DNA of 64,000 bases from Hyphomicrobiales bacterium (GCA_900473745.1 UCMW01000003.1:339-64338); one strand, 5' to 3'; counted from the stretch's first letter, positions 25,198-34,245 are shown. A program made the numbers and translations. Notes: generated from the letters alone by a model not told the origin.

Positions 25198-26193
25198 ATG
25201 TCGACACTTGAAGACATCGCGTTACGCGCCGGTTGCTCCATGGCGACGGTCAGTCGTGTTCTCAATCGCAGCGGCCCTGTCAGTGAGAGCATGGTGCGCC
25301 GGGTGCGCAAGGCTGCGTCTGATCTGGGTTATCACAGACTTGAGCGAACTCTTCCCCCAGGGCGTCGGCGGCCGGTGATCGGGGTGCTCATTCCCAGCAT
25401 CACCAATCCGGTCTTCGCCGCATCGCTATCGGGCATCCAGAGCCGCATGCGGGTGTCCGGCTATGGTGTGCTGATTGCACAGTCCGACTACGACCCGTTG
25501 CGCGAGGCTGAAGCGGTCGATTACCTGTTGGCTGAGAAGGCGACCGGCCTCATTCTCACGGTATGCGATCCGCGCGAAAGCCAATCCACCCTGCGTGCCA
25601 CTCTTCCGCCGACAGTCTTGCTCAACAATCTGCCGACCCCACGCTTTCCGGCTGCCGTGACCACGGACAATCGGCTTGCCGGCCGCGAACTCGCCATGCA
25701 TCTCTTGGACAAGGGGCATCGCCGAATCCTGTTCGTGTCCGGCCGCTTTGCAGGTTCCGACCGGGCTAGATTGCGATATGAGGGTTACCTGGACGCGATG
25801 AATGCGGCAGAGCTGCCGATTGACGAGGCCTTGCAGGTTTCTTTCACCACGGGTTACGAGCAACTGGATCTTGCATCGGCGATGTCTCTTCACCGCCCCA
25901 CTGCAATCATCGCGTCGAACGATCTTCTGGCGCTGGGCGTGATCAGCGCCCTTCGCCGTGAGGGGCTTTCGGTACCAGACGACGTGTCGGTCGCCGGTTT
26001 CGACGGGATCGCCATCGGCCGGCTGGTCCATCCGTCGTTGACGACGATAGAAATGGCGGATGCCAGCATGGGCGCAACTGCCGCCTCGCTGCTGCTCGAT
26101 ATTGCGGAAAATTCAGCTGCACCACGCCACTTGAGCCTCGGCTACAAGCTGCATGTCGGCGGCACGGTCCGTCAGATCCACGAAGCCTCGTGA
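25198..26193 (+). CDS. LacI-family transcriptional regulator
   Basis: This is a 331-residue repressor with an N-terminal helix-turn-helix 'LEDIALRAGCSMATVSRVLN' (residues 4-23), followed by the effector domain: 'VIGVLIPSITNPVFAASLSG', 'HRRILFVSGRFAGSDRARLR' and 'PDDVSVAGFDGIAIGRLVHP'. GAAAGGAG lies just upstream of ATG 25198. The convergent fragment after it is the end of a solute-binding protein, so this regulator may have lost the transporter operon it once controlled. Confidence 0.9.
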   Translation: MSTLEDIALRAGCSMATVSRVLNRSGPVSESMVRRVRKAASDLGYHRLERTLPPGRRRPVIGVLIPSITNPVFAASLSGIQSRMRVSGYGVLIAQSDYDPLREAEAVDYLLAEKATGLILTVCDPRESQSTLRATLPPTVLLNNLPTPRFPAAVTTDNRLAGRELAMHLLDKGHRRILFVSGRFAGSDRARLRYEGYLDAMNAAELPIDEALQVSFTTGYEQLDLASAMSLHRPTAIIASNDLLALGVISALRREGLSVPDDVSVAGFDGIAIGRLVHPSLTTIEMADASMGATAASLLLDIAENSAAPRHLSLGYKLHVGGTVRQIHEAS

Positions 26194-26213
26194 ACCAGGT
26201 TTCCGGACAGTCG

Positions 26214-26241
26214 AAAACGCGCCGCTCAAATGAGCGACGCG
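26214..26241 (-). terminator. Candidate terminator between LacI gene and binding-protein fragment
   Basis: CGCGCCGCTCA (26218-26228) pairs with TGAGCGACGCG (26231-26241) with one G-U pair. On the minus strand the stem is followed by TTTT. It fits the original end of the minus-strand binding-protein gene whose fragment lies next to it. Confidence 0.55.
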
Positions 26242-26282
26242 TCTTGGAGTGGTCTCGTCCGGGAGAAGGCACAGGCTCAGGC

Positions 26283-26462
26283 TCAGCTACGCGGCAAAAG
26301 ACCTTCGACTTCGGCGGCGGCATCATCGAGGGCTTCCTTCGGCTCAGCCGACTGTTCGACGACACGCGACAGGTTTTCGACGATGGTCTGGGTGACCTTG
26401 ACGCCGTTGGAGCCTGGGAAGGCGTACCAGGGCTGCATCAGCGGCATCTGCTCCAGGACGCA
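26283..26462 (-). pseudogene. C-terminal fragment of an ABC solute-binding protein
   Basis: The minus strand encodes 'MPLMQPWYAFPGSNGVKVTQ' and then 'TIVENLSRVVEQSAEPKEAL' up to the stop at 26283. This is the typical tail of a family-1 extracellular solute-binding protein, where the last helix carries the 'P...AL..A...V' pattern. Nothing of the remaining 350 or so residues is present: at about 26462 the sequence changes into a plus-strand amidase fragment. It marks a deletion or rearrangement. Confidence 0.6.
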
Positions 26463-26722
26463 TCGCATTTGACGCCTTGATGCAGGATTTCGACATCCTG
26501 ATCGCGCCGAGTGCACCTGGTTTTGCCCCGTTGGGACGGCGCCCGGGTGATCCGCTCTTCAATGCGTCTTGGACCCTGCTCGGCGTTCCTTGTCTCAACA
26601 TCCCCGTGCCGCTTGGCCATGCCTCTCTTCCGATCGGTGTCACGCTGATCGCCGCGCGTTTCGCCGACAAACATCTGCTCGATGTCGCGCGGCACCTCGA
26701 ATCCGTCCTCAATCCAAAATGA
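26463..26722 (+). pseudogene. C-terminal fragment of an amidase-signature enzyme
   Basis: The plus strand reads 'AFDALMQDFDILIAPSAPGF' then 'DPLFNASWTLLGVPCLNIPV' and 'LPIGVTLIAARFADKHLLDV' up to the stop at 26722. This is the C-terminal part of the amidase-signature family (Asp/Glu-tRNA amidotransferase A-like). The catalytic Ser-Ser-Lys region (GGSSGG) is absent, so the fragment is inactive. It abuts the binding-protein fragment at about 26462 and stops 16 bp before the next gene. Confidence 0.65.
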
Positions 26723-26738
26723 AAGCAGCAGACGAAAA

Positions 26739-27606
26739 ATGCCCGATCCCACTTTGAAGCAGCGGCTCACCGACGGCGAGTTCATCCTGGCGCCGGGGAT
26801 CTACGACATGATCTCTGCACTGATCGCAGACCAGATGGGTTTCCAGGCGCTTTACGTCACGGGATACGGAACGGTCGCGTCTGCCCTCGGCATTCCAGAT
26901 GCGGGCATTGCGACCTATCGCGACATGATCGAGCGCATCGCGCAGATGACGAAGCTCACCCGTACGCCTGTAATCGCGGATGCGGACACCGGCTATGGGG
27001 GACTGCTCAATGTTCGGCACACTGTTCGGGGCTATGAAGAGGCCGGCGTCTCGGCCATCCAGCTCGAGGATCAGGAATTCCCGAAAAAGTGCGGCCACAC
27101 GCCCAACCGTCGCGTTGTGCCCGTGGCGGATATGGTGAAAAAGATCGAGGTTGCTGTCGATAGCCGGCGCAGCGATGATTTCCTGATCATCGCCCGCACC
27201 GATGCCCGCACAAGCCTTGGTCTCGACGAGGCGATCCGCCGAGCGAAAGCCTATGCAGCGGCGGGCGCCGACGTGCTCTTCGTCGAGTCGCCTGAGAGTA
27301 CCGAAGAAGTGAAGGTGATCGCCGAGGCCATCGACCGGCCCCTGCTCGCCAATATGGTCAATGGCGGGCTTACTCCGCTTCTGCCGGCCCCTGCACTGCA
27401 GGCGCTCGGCTACAGGATCGCCATCTATCCTGCCCTGGGCTTCCTCGCCCACGGCCACGCAGTCCGCCATGCCTATCAGGACCTGCTGGACAACGGCATC
27501 ACCACCGATGCCGTTGCCCCTCTATCCCTTCAAGGACTTCAACAGCCTGCTCGGTTTCGAGGACGTGTGGGCTTTCGAGAAGAAATTTGCCGAGACCGAG
27601 GACTGA
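26739..27606 (+). pseudogene. Isocitrate lyase/PEP mutase-family protein, frameshifted near the C-terminus
   Basis: This gene encodes a member of the PEP mutase/isocitrate lyase superfamily, resembling carboxyphosphonoenolpyruvate mutase or oxaloacetate/methylisocitrate-type lyases. Signatures are 'APGIYDMISALIADQMGFQA', 'VIADADTGYGG' (metal and substrate loop), 'GVSAIQLEDQEFPKKCGH' (the conserved KKCGH loop) and 'IIARTDAR'. The frame is intact to about 27507 ('DNGITTDAV'). The expected tail 'PLYPFKDFNSLLGFEDVWAF' then continues in the next frame to TGA 27604-27606. One extra base (or two lost) between about 27507 and 27525 explains this. It may be a real mutation or a sequencing error; the shifted frame would end at 27650 with an unrelated tail. 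Confidence 0.8.
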
Positions 27607-27609
27607 GCC

Positions 27610-28233
27610 ATGACCGACGATCTCGCCGCCAATTATGCCAAGGCTTATGACAACAGGATCGGTTTCGGCAAAAAGCCTGCTGTCGTCCTCGTCGATTTCG
27701 TGCAGGCCTATTTCGAGCCGGAAAGCCCGCTCTATGCCGGCGTGGACGCTGCACTTGCCAGTGCCCTGCGCATCCGCGAGGCAGCAAGAGAAAAGGCGAT
27801 TCCCGTCATCCTCACCGGTGTTGTGCTGCATCCGAGCGGTCTGGATGGTGGCCGCTTCTTCCAGAAGGCGAAACCGCTCGCCTGCTTCACGGCGGGAAAC
27901 CCGCTCGGCGCCTGGCCCAAGGGTCTCGAACCGTTCCCGGACGAATTCGTCATCGCAAAGCAGTATCCGAGCGCCTTCTTCGGGACCTCGCTTGCGCCGC
28001 TTCTGACGTCGATGGGTGTCGACAACGTCATCCTGACGGGTCTGACGACGAGCGGCTGCGTGCGGGCAAGCTGCGTCGATGCCATGTCACACGGCTTCAT
28101 CACCACGGTCGTCCGTGAGGCCTGCGGCGACCGGCACACGGCGCCGCACGAGGCGAACCTCTTCGACATGAATGCGAAATATGCCGACGTGGTCTCCGAA
28201 CCGGAAATTCTGGATTTCATCGCGTCGCTGTGA
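27610..28233 (+). CDS. Isochorismatase-family amidohydrolase (N-carbamoylsarcosine amidase/maleamate amidohydrolase type)
   Basis: This is a cysteine hydrolase of 207 residues with the expected triad: D29 in 'AVVLVDFVQAY', K117 in 'VIAKQYPSAFFGT' and C150 in 'LTTSGCVRASCVDA'. The 'K-x-x-x-S-A-F-x-G-T' block and the 'GCVRAS' nucleophile elbow resemble N-carbamoylsarcosine amidases and maleamate amidohydrolases more than the biuret-type hydrolases elsewhere in this window. It begins 3 bp after the PEP-mutase-family gene, so the two form an operon that probably degrades an amide-containing metabolite. The exact substrate is not known. Confidence 0.85.
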   Translation: MTDDLAANYAKAYDNRIGFGKKPAVVLVDFVQAYFEPESPLYAGVDAALASALRIREAAREKAIPVILTGVVLHPSGLDGGRFFQKAKPLACFTAGNPLGAWPKGLEPFPDEFVIAKQYPSAFFGTSLAPLLTSMGVDNVILTGLTTSGCVRASCVDAMSHGFITTVVREACGDRHTAPHEANLFDMNAKYADVVSEPEILDFIASL

Positions 28234-28400
28234 GCGCATACGAACGAATATCGACAGCATTTGCCATCATGAAGCTGCCTGGTGGATGGCAGCACTATGC
28301 GGCGTCTGAGGACAATCCTGTCGAGCCGAGCGGCGCCGCTGCGATGGTTTTGAGAGCCACAATAGAGCCGATCCTGAAATCTCCGTCGACGGCCGTCTGA
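28230..28400 (+). CDS. Possible 56-residue small protein
   Basis: A GTG codon overlapping the stop of the isochorismatase gene (GTGA) opens a 56-residue frame, including 'AFAIMKLPGGWQHYAASEDN', that ends 3 bp before a minus-strand terminator. The coupling geometry is suggestive but no family is recognised. It may equally be a truncated remnant like its neighbours. Confidence 0.2.
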   Translation: MSAYERISTAFAIMKLPGGWQHYAASEDNPVEPSGAAAMVLRATIEPILKSPSTAV

Positions 28401-28402
28401 CC

Positions 28403-28434
28403 AAAAAAGCCCCGCACACCGAAGTGCGCGGGGC
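28403..28434 (-). terminator. Intrinsic terminator of the arabinoside operon
   Basis: On the minus strand an 11-bp stem, GCCCCGCGCAC/GTGTGCGGGGC with one G-U pair and a TTCG loop, is followed by TTTTTT. It lies about 35 bp after the stop of the binding-protein gene and ends the operon. Confidence 0.9.
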
Positions 28435-28467
28435 AGGCCAGGGAGGACTTGGGGGAGGGTATGCGGA

Positions 28468-29778
28468 TCAGAGGTCGCCGAGCAGTTCGTTCACGCGGCT
28501 TTCCGCCGAAGCGAGTGCCTCGTCGACCGACTTGTCGCCGTTGACGGCGGCGCCGACTTCCTCGCCGATGATGTCCTGGATCGGGAACTGGCGCTGGACC
28601 TCGGCCGGCAGCGGTCGGCCGGTTTGGGCAATCTTTGCGATGTTGTCGCGATGCGGCAGCGCCTTGAATTCCGGCATGTCGAAGACGGCCTTGGCAGCCG
28701 GCAGGTGACCGGTGCGGGCCCACTGGAAGTCGTTTTCGGCAAGGAACTTGAAGAGCTTGCCGACCGCGTCGATCTGTTCGGGCGTGCGATCCTTTTTCGG
28801 CATGACCCAGCTGTGGCCGTCGGCATAGGTGCTGTCCTGGGCGGCGAAGAGCTGCGGAACAGGATAGACCGTGTAGCCGTTCGAAAGCGCTGTGCCTTCC
28901 TTCTCTGACTGCGCGACATAGTCGCCGATCAGCCAGGTGCCATTAACGGCAATACCACCCTCGCCGTTCGCAAAACCCGAAACCGCGGCCGCATAGTCGA
29001 GGCCGGTGGTCGAAATGCCCTCATCCTTCGTTGCCTTCATCAGTTCGACGGCTGCCTTGGCCTCCGGCGTGTTCAGCTTGATTGCGGCCGGGTCGGCAAA
29101 GAAGTCCGCGTTCTGCTGCTGCAGCAGGGTATAGAGGATACGGGCGTAAGATGCCGTTTCGTTTGCCATGATCTGGATGAGATAGGGCTTGCCGGTCTTT
29201 TCCGTGAACTGCTTGCCCTGGGCGATCAGCTCCTCGCCGGACTTAGGCAGCATCGGCGTGCCGTCGGCGTTGACGAGGCCGGCTTCCTTCATCAGGTTCA
29301 GGTTGACGTGGAAGAGCATGGTCCAGTTGTCGAAGGGCAGGCCGTAGAGCTGTCCTTCCTTGGTCACACCATTGCGGCCGGCATTCGTAAAGCTGTCCGG
29401 AGCGACACCCTGGGCTGCCAGCACTTCGTCGATCGGCTCGATCAGGCCGCGGCTCTGGTAGTCGGAAATGGCGGAGTAATGCATGGAGACAACGTCCGGC
29501 GCCGCGCCCGAGGCAAGCTGAGCGTTGAGCTGGTCGTAGCCGGGCCATTCGACGGTGGTCACGTTGACTTCGATGTCCGGATTGTCGGCCTCGAATTTGT
29601 TGACCAGCGCGGTAACGATCCCGCATTCGCCGACAGCGGCCGAGACGTCGGTCACGCTGCCGTATTCGGCATCGCAGGCGCCGAAGAAGCGCTGAAGCTC
29701 GATCGTCGTCTCAGCCTTCGCCGAGGCGCCATAGCCGAGTGTCAGAACGGCGACGGTGCTCATCAGAATGTGTTTCAT
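28468..29778 (-). CDS. ABC transporter sugar-binding protein (family 1)
   Basis: This is a 436-residue periplasmic binding protein of the maltose/glycerol-3-phosphate class. The signal peptide starts 'MKHILMSTVAVLTLGYGASA' and is cleaved near residue 22 (before 'ETTIELQRF'). Binding-protein features include 'NPDIEVNVTTVEWPGYDQLN', 'YGLPFDNWTMLFHVNLNLMK' and 'GGIAVNGTWLIGDY'. It is the last gene of the GH51 operon, 76 bp after the second permease gene. The presence of the arabinofuranosidase suggests arabinose-containing oligosaccharides as ligand. Confidence 0.9.
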   Translation of the reverse strand: MKHILMSTVAVLTLGYGASAKAETTIELQRFFGACDAEYGSVTDVSAAVGECGIVTALVNKFEADNPDIEVNVTTVEWPGYDQLNAQLASGAAPDVVSMHYSAISDYQSRGLIEPIDEVLAAQGVAPDSFTNAGRNGVTKEGQLYGLPFDNWTMLFHVNLNLMKEAGLVNADGTPMLPKSGEELIAQGKQFTEKTGKPYLIQIMANETASYARILYTLLQQQNADFFADPAAIKLNTPEAKAAVELMKATKDEGISTTGLDYAAAVSGFANGEGGIAVNGTWLIGDYVAQSEKEGTALSNGYTVYPVPQLFAAQDSTYADGHSWVMPKKDRTPEQIDAVGKLFKFLAENDFQWARTGHLPAAKAVFDMPEFKALPHRDNIAKIAQTGRPLPAEVQRQFPIQDIIGEEVGAAVNGDKSVDEALASAESRVNELLGDL

Positions 29779-29854
29779 GGTGTCTCACTCCCTTATGTCG
29801 GGCTGATTGCCCTGTTGAACAGAGCCGGCCGGCTCCTCTCCGGCCGGGTAGGCT

Positions 29855-30706
29855 TCACTTCACCGCGCCGCCCGAGACGGCCGTGACGATGTGTTTCTGG
29901 AAGATCACGTAGACGATCAGCGCCGGCACGCTGGCAAAGACTGCCTGGGCCGCCAGAAAGCCGAGGCCCTCACTCTGGGCGAAGTTGGATTGCGACGAGG
30001 CAAGCCCGACGGTGAGCGTGTACATTTCCTTCTTCGTGGCGGAGATCAGCGGCCACCAGTAGTCATTCCATCCATGCAGGAAGGTGAAGATGCCGAGCGT
30101 CGCCTGGGCGGGCAGGGTCTGCGGCAGCATGATCTTCCAGAAGATGCGCCATTGCGACGCGTTGTCGAGCAGGGCCGCCTCATCGATCTCCTTCGGGATT
30201 GCCCGGAAGAACTGCGTCATCAGGAAGACGCCGAACGCACCCGACATGCCGGGCAGCATCAGACCGAGATAGGTATTGTGCAGGCCGAACCAGTTGAACA
30301 TCTGGTGACGGGCGATGATGACCGCCTGCTCCGGCACCGCGAGGCCGAAGAGCACGATGATGAACAGCGTGCGGCGGAATGGAAACTCCAGGCGTGCGAA
30401 GCCGTAACCGGCGAGCGACGAGAGCACCAGCACCATCACCGTCTCGCCGGTGGCGACGACCAGACTATTGAAGAACCAGCCGAAGACCTGCGAGGAATGC
30501 CAGATATTGAGGTAGTTGGCGATCGTATAGGGCGCCCGGAAGACAGAGTCCGTGCCGACCATAAGGTCCTGGTTGCTCTTGATCGACAGACCGATCAACC
30601 AGGCCACCGGGGCCATCATGACCACTGACAGGAGGGCCGCACCCCAAAGCAGTGGCCGGTTCGCCGTCAGCACGTCCGGCTTGTAGGTGTCCTTGTTCGG
30701 GCTCAT
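29855..30706 (-). CDS. Carbohydrate ABC transporter permease (MalG type)
   Basis: This is an inner-membrane permease, 283 residues from ATG 30706 ('MSPNKDTYKPD'), with six hydrophobic segments. It has the EAA loop, here 'RAIPKEIDEAALLDNASQWR', which docks on the ATPase. It overlaps the upstream permease by 4 bp. The open frame continues far upstream to 31090, but that part is a shadow of the preceding gene. Confidence 0.92.
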   Translation of the reverse strand: MSPNKDTYKPDVLTANRPLLWGAALLSVVMMAPVAWLIGLSIKSNQDLMVGTDSVFRAPYTIANYLNIWHSSQVFGWFFNSLVVATGETVMVLVLSSLAGYGFARLEFPFRRTLFIIVLFGLAVPEQAVIIARHQMFNWFGLHNTYLGLMLPGMSGAFGVFLMTQFFRAIPKEIDEAALLDNASQWRIFWKIMLPQTLPAQATLGIFTFLHGWNDYWWPLISATKKEMYTLTVGLASSQSNFAQSEGLGFLAAQAVFASVPALIVYVIFQKHIVTAVSGGAVK

Positions 30707-31584
30707 GCGCCGTCCTCCGTCTTGCGCGAGGAGACGAGATACTGCGCCATGGCCGCGACCAGGATGATCAAGAAGAGGTATTGCGAGGCGGCAGCCGCGC
30801 GACCGACATCCCAGCGCACGAACCCGACTTCGTAGATGTACATGACGAGCGGACGAGACGATCCGTTCGGGCCGCCATTGGTCATCAGCTGCGCCTGCCC
30901 GAAGAGCTGGAACTGGAAGACGATCTGGATGATCGTGACCAGCATGATGGTGCGCGCGATCGAGGGCAGGGTGATGCGTGTCAGCACCCGCCAGGGGCTG
31001 GCATTGTCGAGCGCTGCCGCCTCGTAGAGATCCTGCGGCACCTGCTGGAGGGCTGCGAGGAAGAGCATCATCGGCAGGCCGACGCACCACCAGACAGTTG
31101 CAACGCCGACGGCAAAGAGAGACCAGCCCTTGGTCGAGATGAAGTTGATCTGATCAATGCCCGCCTGGGCAAAGAGGACGGACAGAAGCCCGTCGCCCGG
31201 GATGAAGACGAAGCGCCAGATCAGCGTGACGATGGTGACCGACAGCACCGAAGACGAGAAGAACAGGCCACGAAAGAAGCTTGTCGTGCGCGTCGTGCGG
31301 TTGAGTGCGAGCGCCAGAAAGAGACCCAGGGCAACCAGCGTGGGCACACTGACCACGACAAACAGGATGGTGTTGCGCAGGGCCTGCAGAAACACCGCAT
31401 CACCGGCCACCCTGAAGTAGTTGGTCAGGCCGACAAACCGGCCGGGTCCGAACAGGTCCACCTTGTGCAGGCTGAGCCACATGCCCCAGAAGAGCGGGAA
31501 TACGAGCAGGGCAACGAAGACCAGGAGATAGGGCAGGATGAAGAGCCCATTGCTCCACTGGCTGCGGCGATAGCTCTCGGCCAT
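30703..31584 (-). CDS. Carbohydrate ABC transporter permease (MalF/UgpA type)
   Basis: This is the first permease of the arabinoside importer, 293 residues from ATG 31584 ('MAESYRRSQW'). Hydrophobic segments begin with 'GLFILPYLLVFVALLVFPLF', and the EAA loop reads 'LQQVPQDLYEAAALDNASPW'. It starts 1 bp after the ATPase gene ends and overlaps the MalG-type permease by 4 bp. Confidence 0.92.
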   Translation of the reverse strand: MAESYRRSQWSNGLFILPYLLVFVALLVFPLFWGMWLSLHKVDLFGPGRFVGLTNYFRVAGDAVFLQALRNTILFVVVSVPTLVALGLFLALALNRTTRTTSFFRGLFFSSSVLSVTIVTLIWRFVFIPGDGLLSVLFAQAGIDQINFISTKGWSLFAVGVATVWWCVGLPMMLFLAALQQVPQDLYEAAALDNASPWRVLTRITLPSIARTIMLVTIIQIVFQFQLFGQAQLMTNGGPNGSSRPLVMYIYEVGFVRWDVGRAAAASQYLFLIILVAAMAQYLVSSRKTEDGA

Positions 31585-31585
31585 G

Positions 31586-32683
31586 TCAGTGCGCCTCCCT
31601 GGGAAAGGCGCGGCCATCGGCGCCGAAGAGATGGAAGGCAGTCGGATCTGCCGATACGATCAGCCGATCGCCAGCTTTGATCACAGAGCGACCATCGGCC
31701 TCGACAACCAATTTCGTGCCATCGTCGAGCACGCCATACACGAGCGACCGATCGCCGAGACGCTCGACCACTTCGGCTGTCAGCGCATGGCCCATCCCGC
31801 TTTGCGGAACGACGGTAAGGTCCTCGGCGCGGATGCCGAGCGTCGCACCCTTGGGCTGAGCCGTTGCCGGGACATGCAGACCGGTCTCCACCCGTCCGAG
31901 TCCCGCAGTTGTCACGGAAAGCCCGTCCGCGTGTTGCGTCCAAGTTTCGACGTCCAGGAAGTTCATCGCCGGCGAGCCGATGAAGCCAGCAACAAACTTG
32001 CTGGCCGGACGCTGATAGACATCCATCGGCGTGCCAATTTGTTCGATCTTGCGCGCGTTCATGATGACGATCCGGTCGGCGAGCGTCATGGCCTCGACCT
32101 GGTCGTGGGTGACGAAGATCATCGTCGAGCCGAGGCGGTGGTGCAGTTGCGCCAGTTCCAGGCGCGTGCGGCCACGGAGCGCCGCGTCGAGATTGGACAA
32201 TGGCTCATCGAAAAGGAAGGCCTTGGGCTCCTTGACGATGGCACGGCCGATGGCGACGCGCTGACGCTGGCCGCCCGAGAGTTTCTGTGGCTTGCGATCG
32301 AGCAGATGACCGATCTCGAGCGTTTCGGCGGCTGAAAGCACGCGCCTTTCGATCTCGTCCCTCGCCATCCCGATGTTTTCGAGACCGAAGGACATGTTCT
32401 GCTTGACCGTCATATGCGGATAGAGCGCATAGGACTGGAACACCATCGCGACCCCACGCTTGCCTGGTGGCAAGGTGTCGACGCGTTGGCCGGCCACCGA
32501 AATGGTGCCTGCCGTCACGTCTTCGAGACCGGCGATCATGCGGAGCAGGGTGGACTTGCCGCAGCCCGAAGGCCCCAGGAAGACCACGAATTCGCCCGCC
32601 TCGATGGACAGCGAGATATCCTCGAGTACGGTCAGTGCGCCGTAGCGCTTGGTGACGTTGTCAATTTCAATCGAAGCCGACAT
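31586..32683 (-). CDS. Carbohydrate ABC transporter ATP-binding protein (UgpC/MsmK type)
   Basis: This is a 365-residue ATPase with Walker A 'GPSGCGKST', the Q-loop 'VFQSYALYPHMTV', signature 'LSGGQRQRVAIGRAI', Walker B 'AFLFDEPLSNLDA' and switch 'FVTHDQVEAMTLAD'. A C-terminal TOBE/OB domain (about 240-360, with 'GIRAEDLTVV') is typical of the MalK/UgpC class. GGGGAGGAG precedes ATG 32683. It couples ATP hydrolysis to the two permeases that follow. Confidence 0.95.
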   Translation of the reverse strand: MSASIEIDNVTKRYGALTVLEDISLSIEAGEFVVFLGPSGCGKSTLLRMIAGLEDVTAGTISVAGQRVDTLPPGKRGVAMVFQSYALYPHMTVKQNMSFGLENIGMARDEIERRVLSAAETLEIGHLLDRKPQKLSGGQRQRVAIGRAIVKEPKAFLFDEPLSNLDAALRGRTRLELAQLHHRLGSTMIFVTHDQVEAMTLADRIVIMNARKIEQIGTPMDVYQRPASKFVAGFIGSPAMNFLDVETWTQHADGLSVTTAGLGRVETGLHVPATAQPKGATLGIRAEDLTVVPQSGMGHALTAEVVERLGDRSLVYGVLDDGTKLVVEADGRSVIKAGDRLIVSADPTAFHLFGADGRAFPREAH

Positions 32684-32710
32684 GGTTTCTCCTCCCCGTC
32701 GTCGATTGGT

Positions 32711-34219
32711 TTACTGGCCGAGCCGGATCATCCGGTAGCTGAGCGGCGCGACATCTCCCTTGAGGCGTCCACTCTCGACCGTGATGCCGCTACCGTCGAC
32801 CGGAGCGACGGTCTGCTTGTCAGGACCGTTCACTGCCTTCAGCGCATGACCTGCGATGACCTTGTCCATGATTAACTTCCGGTCGCCGAACCCTTCGAGC
32901 GCGACATCGAGCGCGACAGCGTCTGTCTCGTGGCGATTGACGATGAAGAGGGTCAGCGCGCCATCGGTGTCGCTCTCGACGGCGGAGACATCGAGATAGG
33001 GGACGGAGTTAGCAAAGTCGGTCGCATAGCTGGGGCAGTCGATCGACAGCTGGTAGGAGGTGCCACGGCCATAGCGCGAGGCAAAGAGGTAAGGGTAGTA
33101 GGTCGTCTGGCGCCAGGCTGGGCCGCCGGGAACGGTCATGATCGGTGCGATGACGTTGACGAGCTGTGCCAAGCAGCCGACCTTCACGACATCGGCGCGG
33201 CGGATGAAGGTGTTGAGGATGCAGCCGACCTGCAGCACGTCCTCGAAATTGTAGATGTCTTCGAGAAGTTCAGGCGCATGCGGCCAGCCATCGCGACCCT
33301 CAAGCACCTTCCGGTCGGCCTCGTTGGAATGGTACCAGACATTCCACTCGTCGAAGCTGATATAGACGTCCTTCTTCGAGCGCTTCTTCGCCTTGGTCAC
33401 CTTGATGACCGAGGAGATGGTCTCGATGTAATCGTCGAGGCGGGCGTTCTGGGCGAGGTAGGCCGCAGTGTCACCAGCATGGTTCTCGAAATACATGTGC
33501 AGGCTGATGTAGTCGACGCTGTCATAGGTGTAGTCGAGCACGGTCGCTTCCCAGGCCGGATAGGTCGGCATCTTGGGCGAGGACGAGCCGCAGACGACGA
33601 GTTCGATCGACTTGTCGAAGGCGCGCATGGCCTTAGCGGTCTCAAACGCGACCCGGCCATATTCTTCGGCCGTCTTCTGGCCGATCTGCCAGGGGCCGTC
33701 CATCTCGTTGCCGAGGCACCAGAGCTTGACGTTCCAGGGCTCCTCGCGTCCGTTCTTGCGGCGCAGATCCGACCAGTAGCTGCCGCCAGGATGATTGACA
33801 TATTCGAGGAAGGCGCGGGCCTCGTCGAGACCGCGCGAGCCCAGATTGACGGCGAGCATCATCTCCGTATTGGCGGCCTTCGCCCAATCGGCGAATTCGT
33901 GGATGCCGACCTGGTTCGATTCCGAGGTATGCCAGGCAAGGTCAAGGCGAACCGGACGGTCTTCCTTCGGCCCGATGCCGTCTTCCCAGTTATAGGCCGA
34001 AACAAAATTGCCGCCGGGATAGCGTACGACCGGAACGTCGAGTTCGCGCACGAGGTCGATGACGTCCTGACGCATACCGTTTTCGTCCGCAGTCGGATGA
34101 TCGGGCTCGTAAATGCCGGTGTAGACCGCGCGGCCGAGATGCTCGACGAACGAGCCATAGAGGCGCGGATCGATCGTGCTGATTTTGTAGTCGCGGTGAA
34201 CGGTCCCGACAGCCCGCAT
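32711..34219 (-). CDS. GH51 alpha-N-arabinofuranosidase
   Basis: This retaining glycosidase removes terminal alpha-L-arabinofuranosyl residues from arabinan, arabinoxylan or their oligosaccharides. The acid/base Glu is in 'WCLGNEMDGPWQIG' and the nucleophile Glu in 'ISFDEWNVWYHS'. The N-terminus 'RLYGSFVEHLGRAVYTGIYE' and 'VRYPGGNFVSAYNWEDGIGP' are GH51 hallmarks, and the C-terminal part is a beta domain. There is no signal peptide, so it is an intracellular enzyme that acts on imported oligosaccharides. ATG 34219 has GGAGG at 8 bp; an ATG two codons upstream is too close to the RBS. The length of 502 residues is typical. Confidence 0.93.
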   Translation of the reverse strand: MRAVGTVHRDYKISTIDPRLYGSFVEHLGRAVYTGIYEPDHPTADENGMRQDVIDLVRELDVPVVRYPGGNFVSAYNWEDGIGPKEDRPVRLDLAWHTSESNQVGIHEFADWAKAANTEMMLAVNLGSRGLDEARAFLEYVNHPGGSYWSDLRRKNGREEPWNVKLWCLGNEMDGPWQIGQKTAEEYGRVAFETAKAMRAFDKSIELVVCGSSSPKMPTYPAWEATVLDYTYDSVDYISLHMYFENHAGDTAAYLAQNARLDDYIETISSVIKVTKAKKRSKKDVYISFDEWNVWYHSNEADRKVLEGRDGWPHAPELLEDIYNFEDVLQVGCILNTFIRRADVVKVGCLAQLVNVIAPIMTVPGGPAWRQTTYYPYLFASRYGRGTSYQLSIDCPSYATDFANSVPYLDVSAVESDTDGALTLFIVNRHETDAVALDVALEGFGDRKLIMDKVIAGHALKAVNGPDKQTVAPVDGSGITVESGRLKGDVAPLSYRMIRLGQ

Positions 34220-34245
34220 GTGCATTTCCTCCAATTATATCCGTT

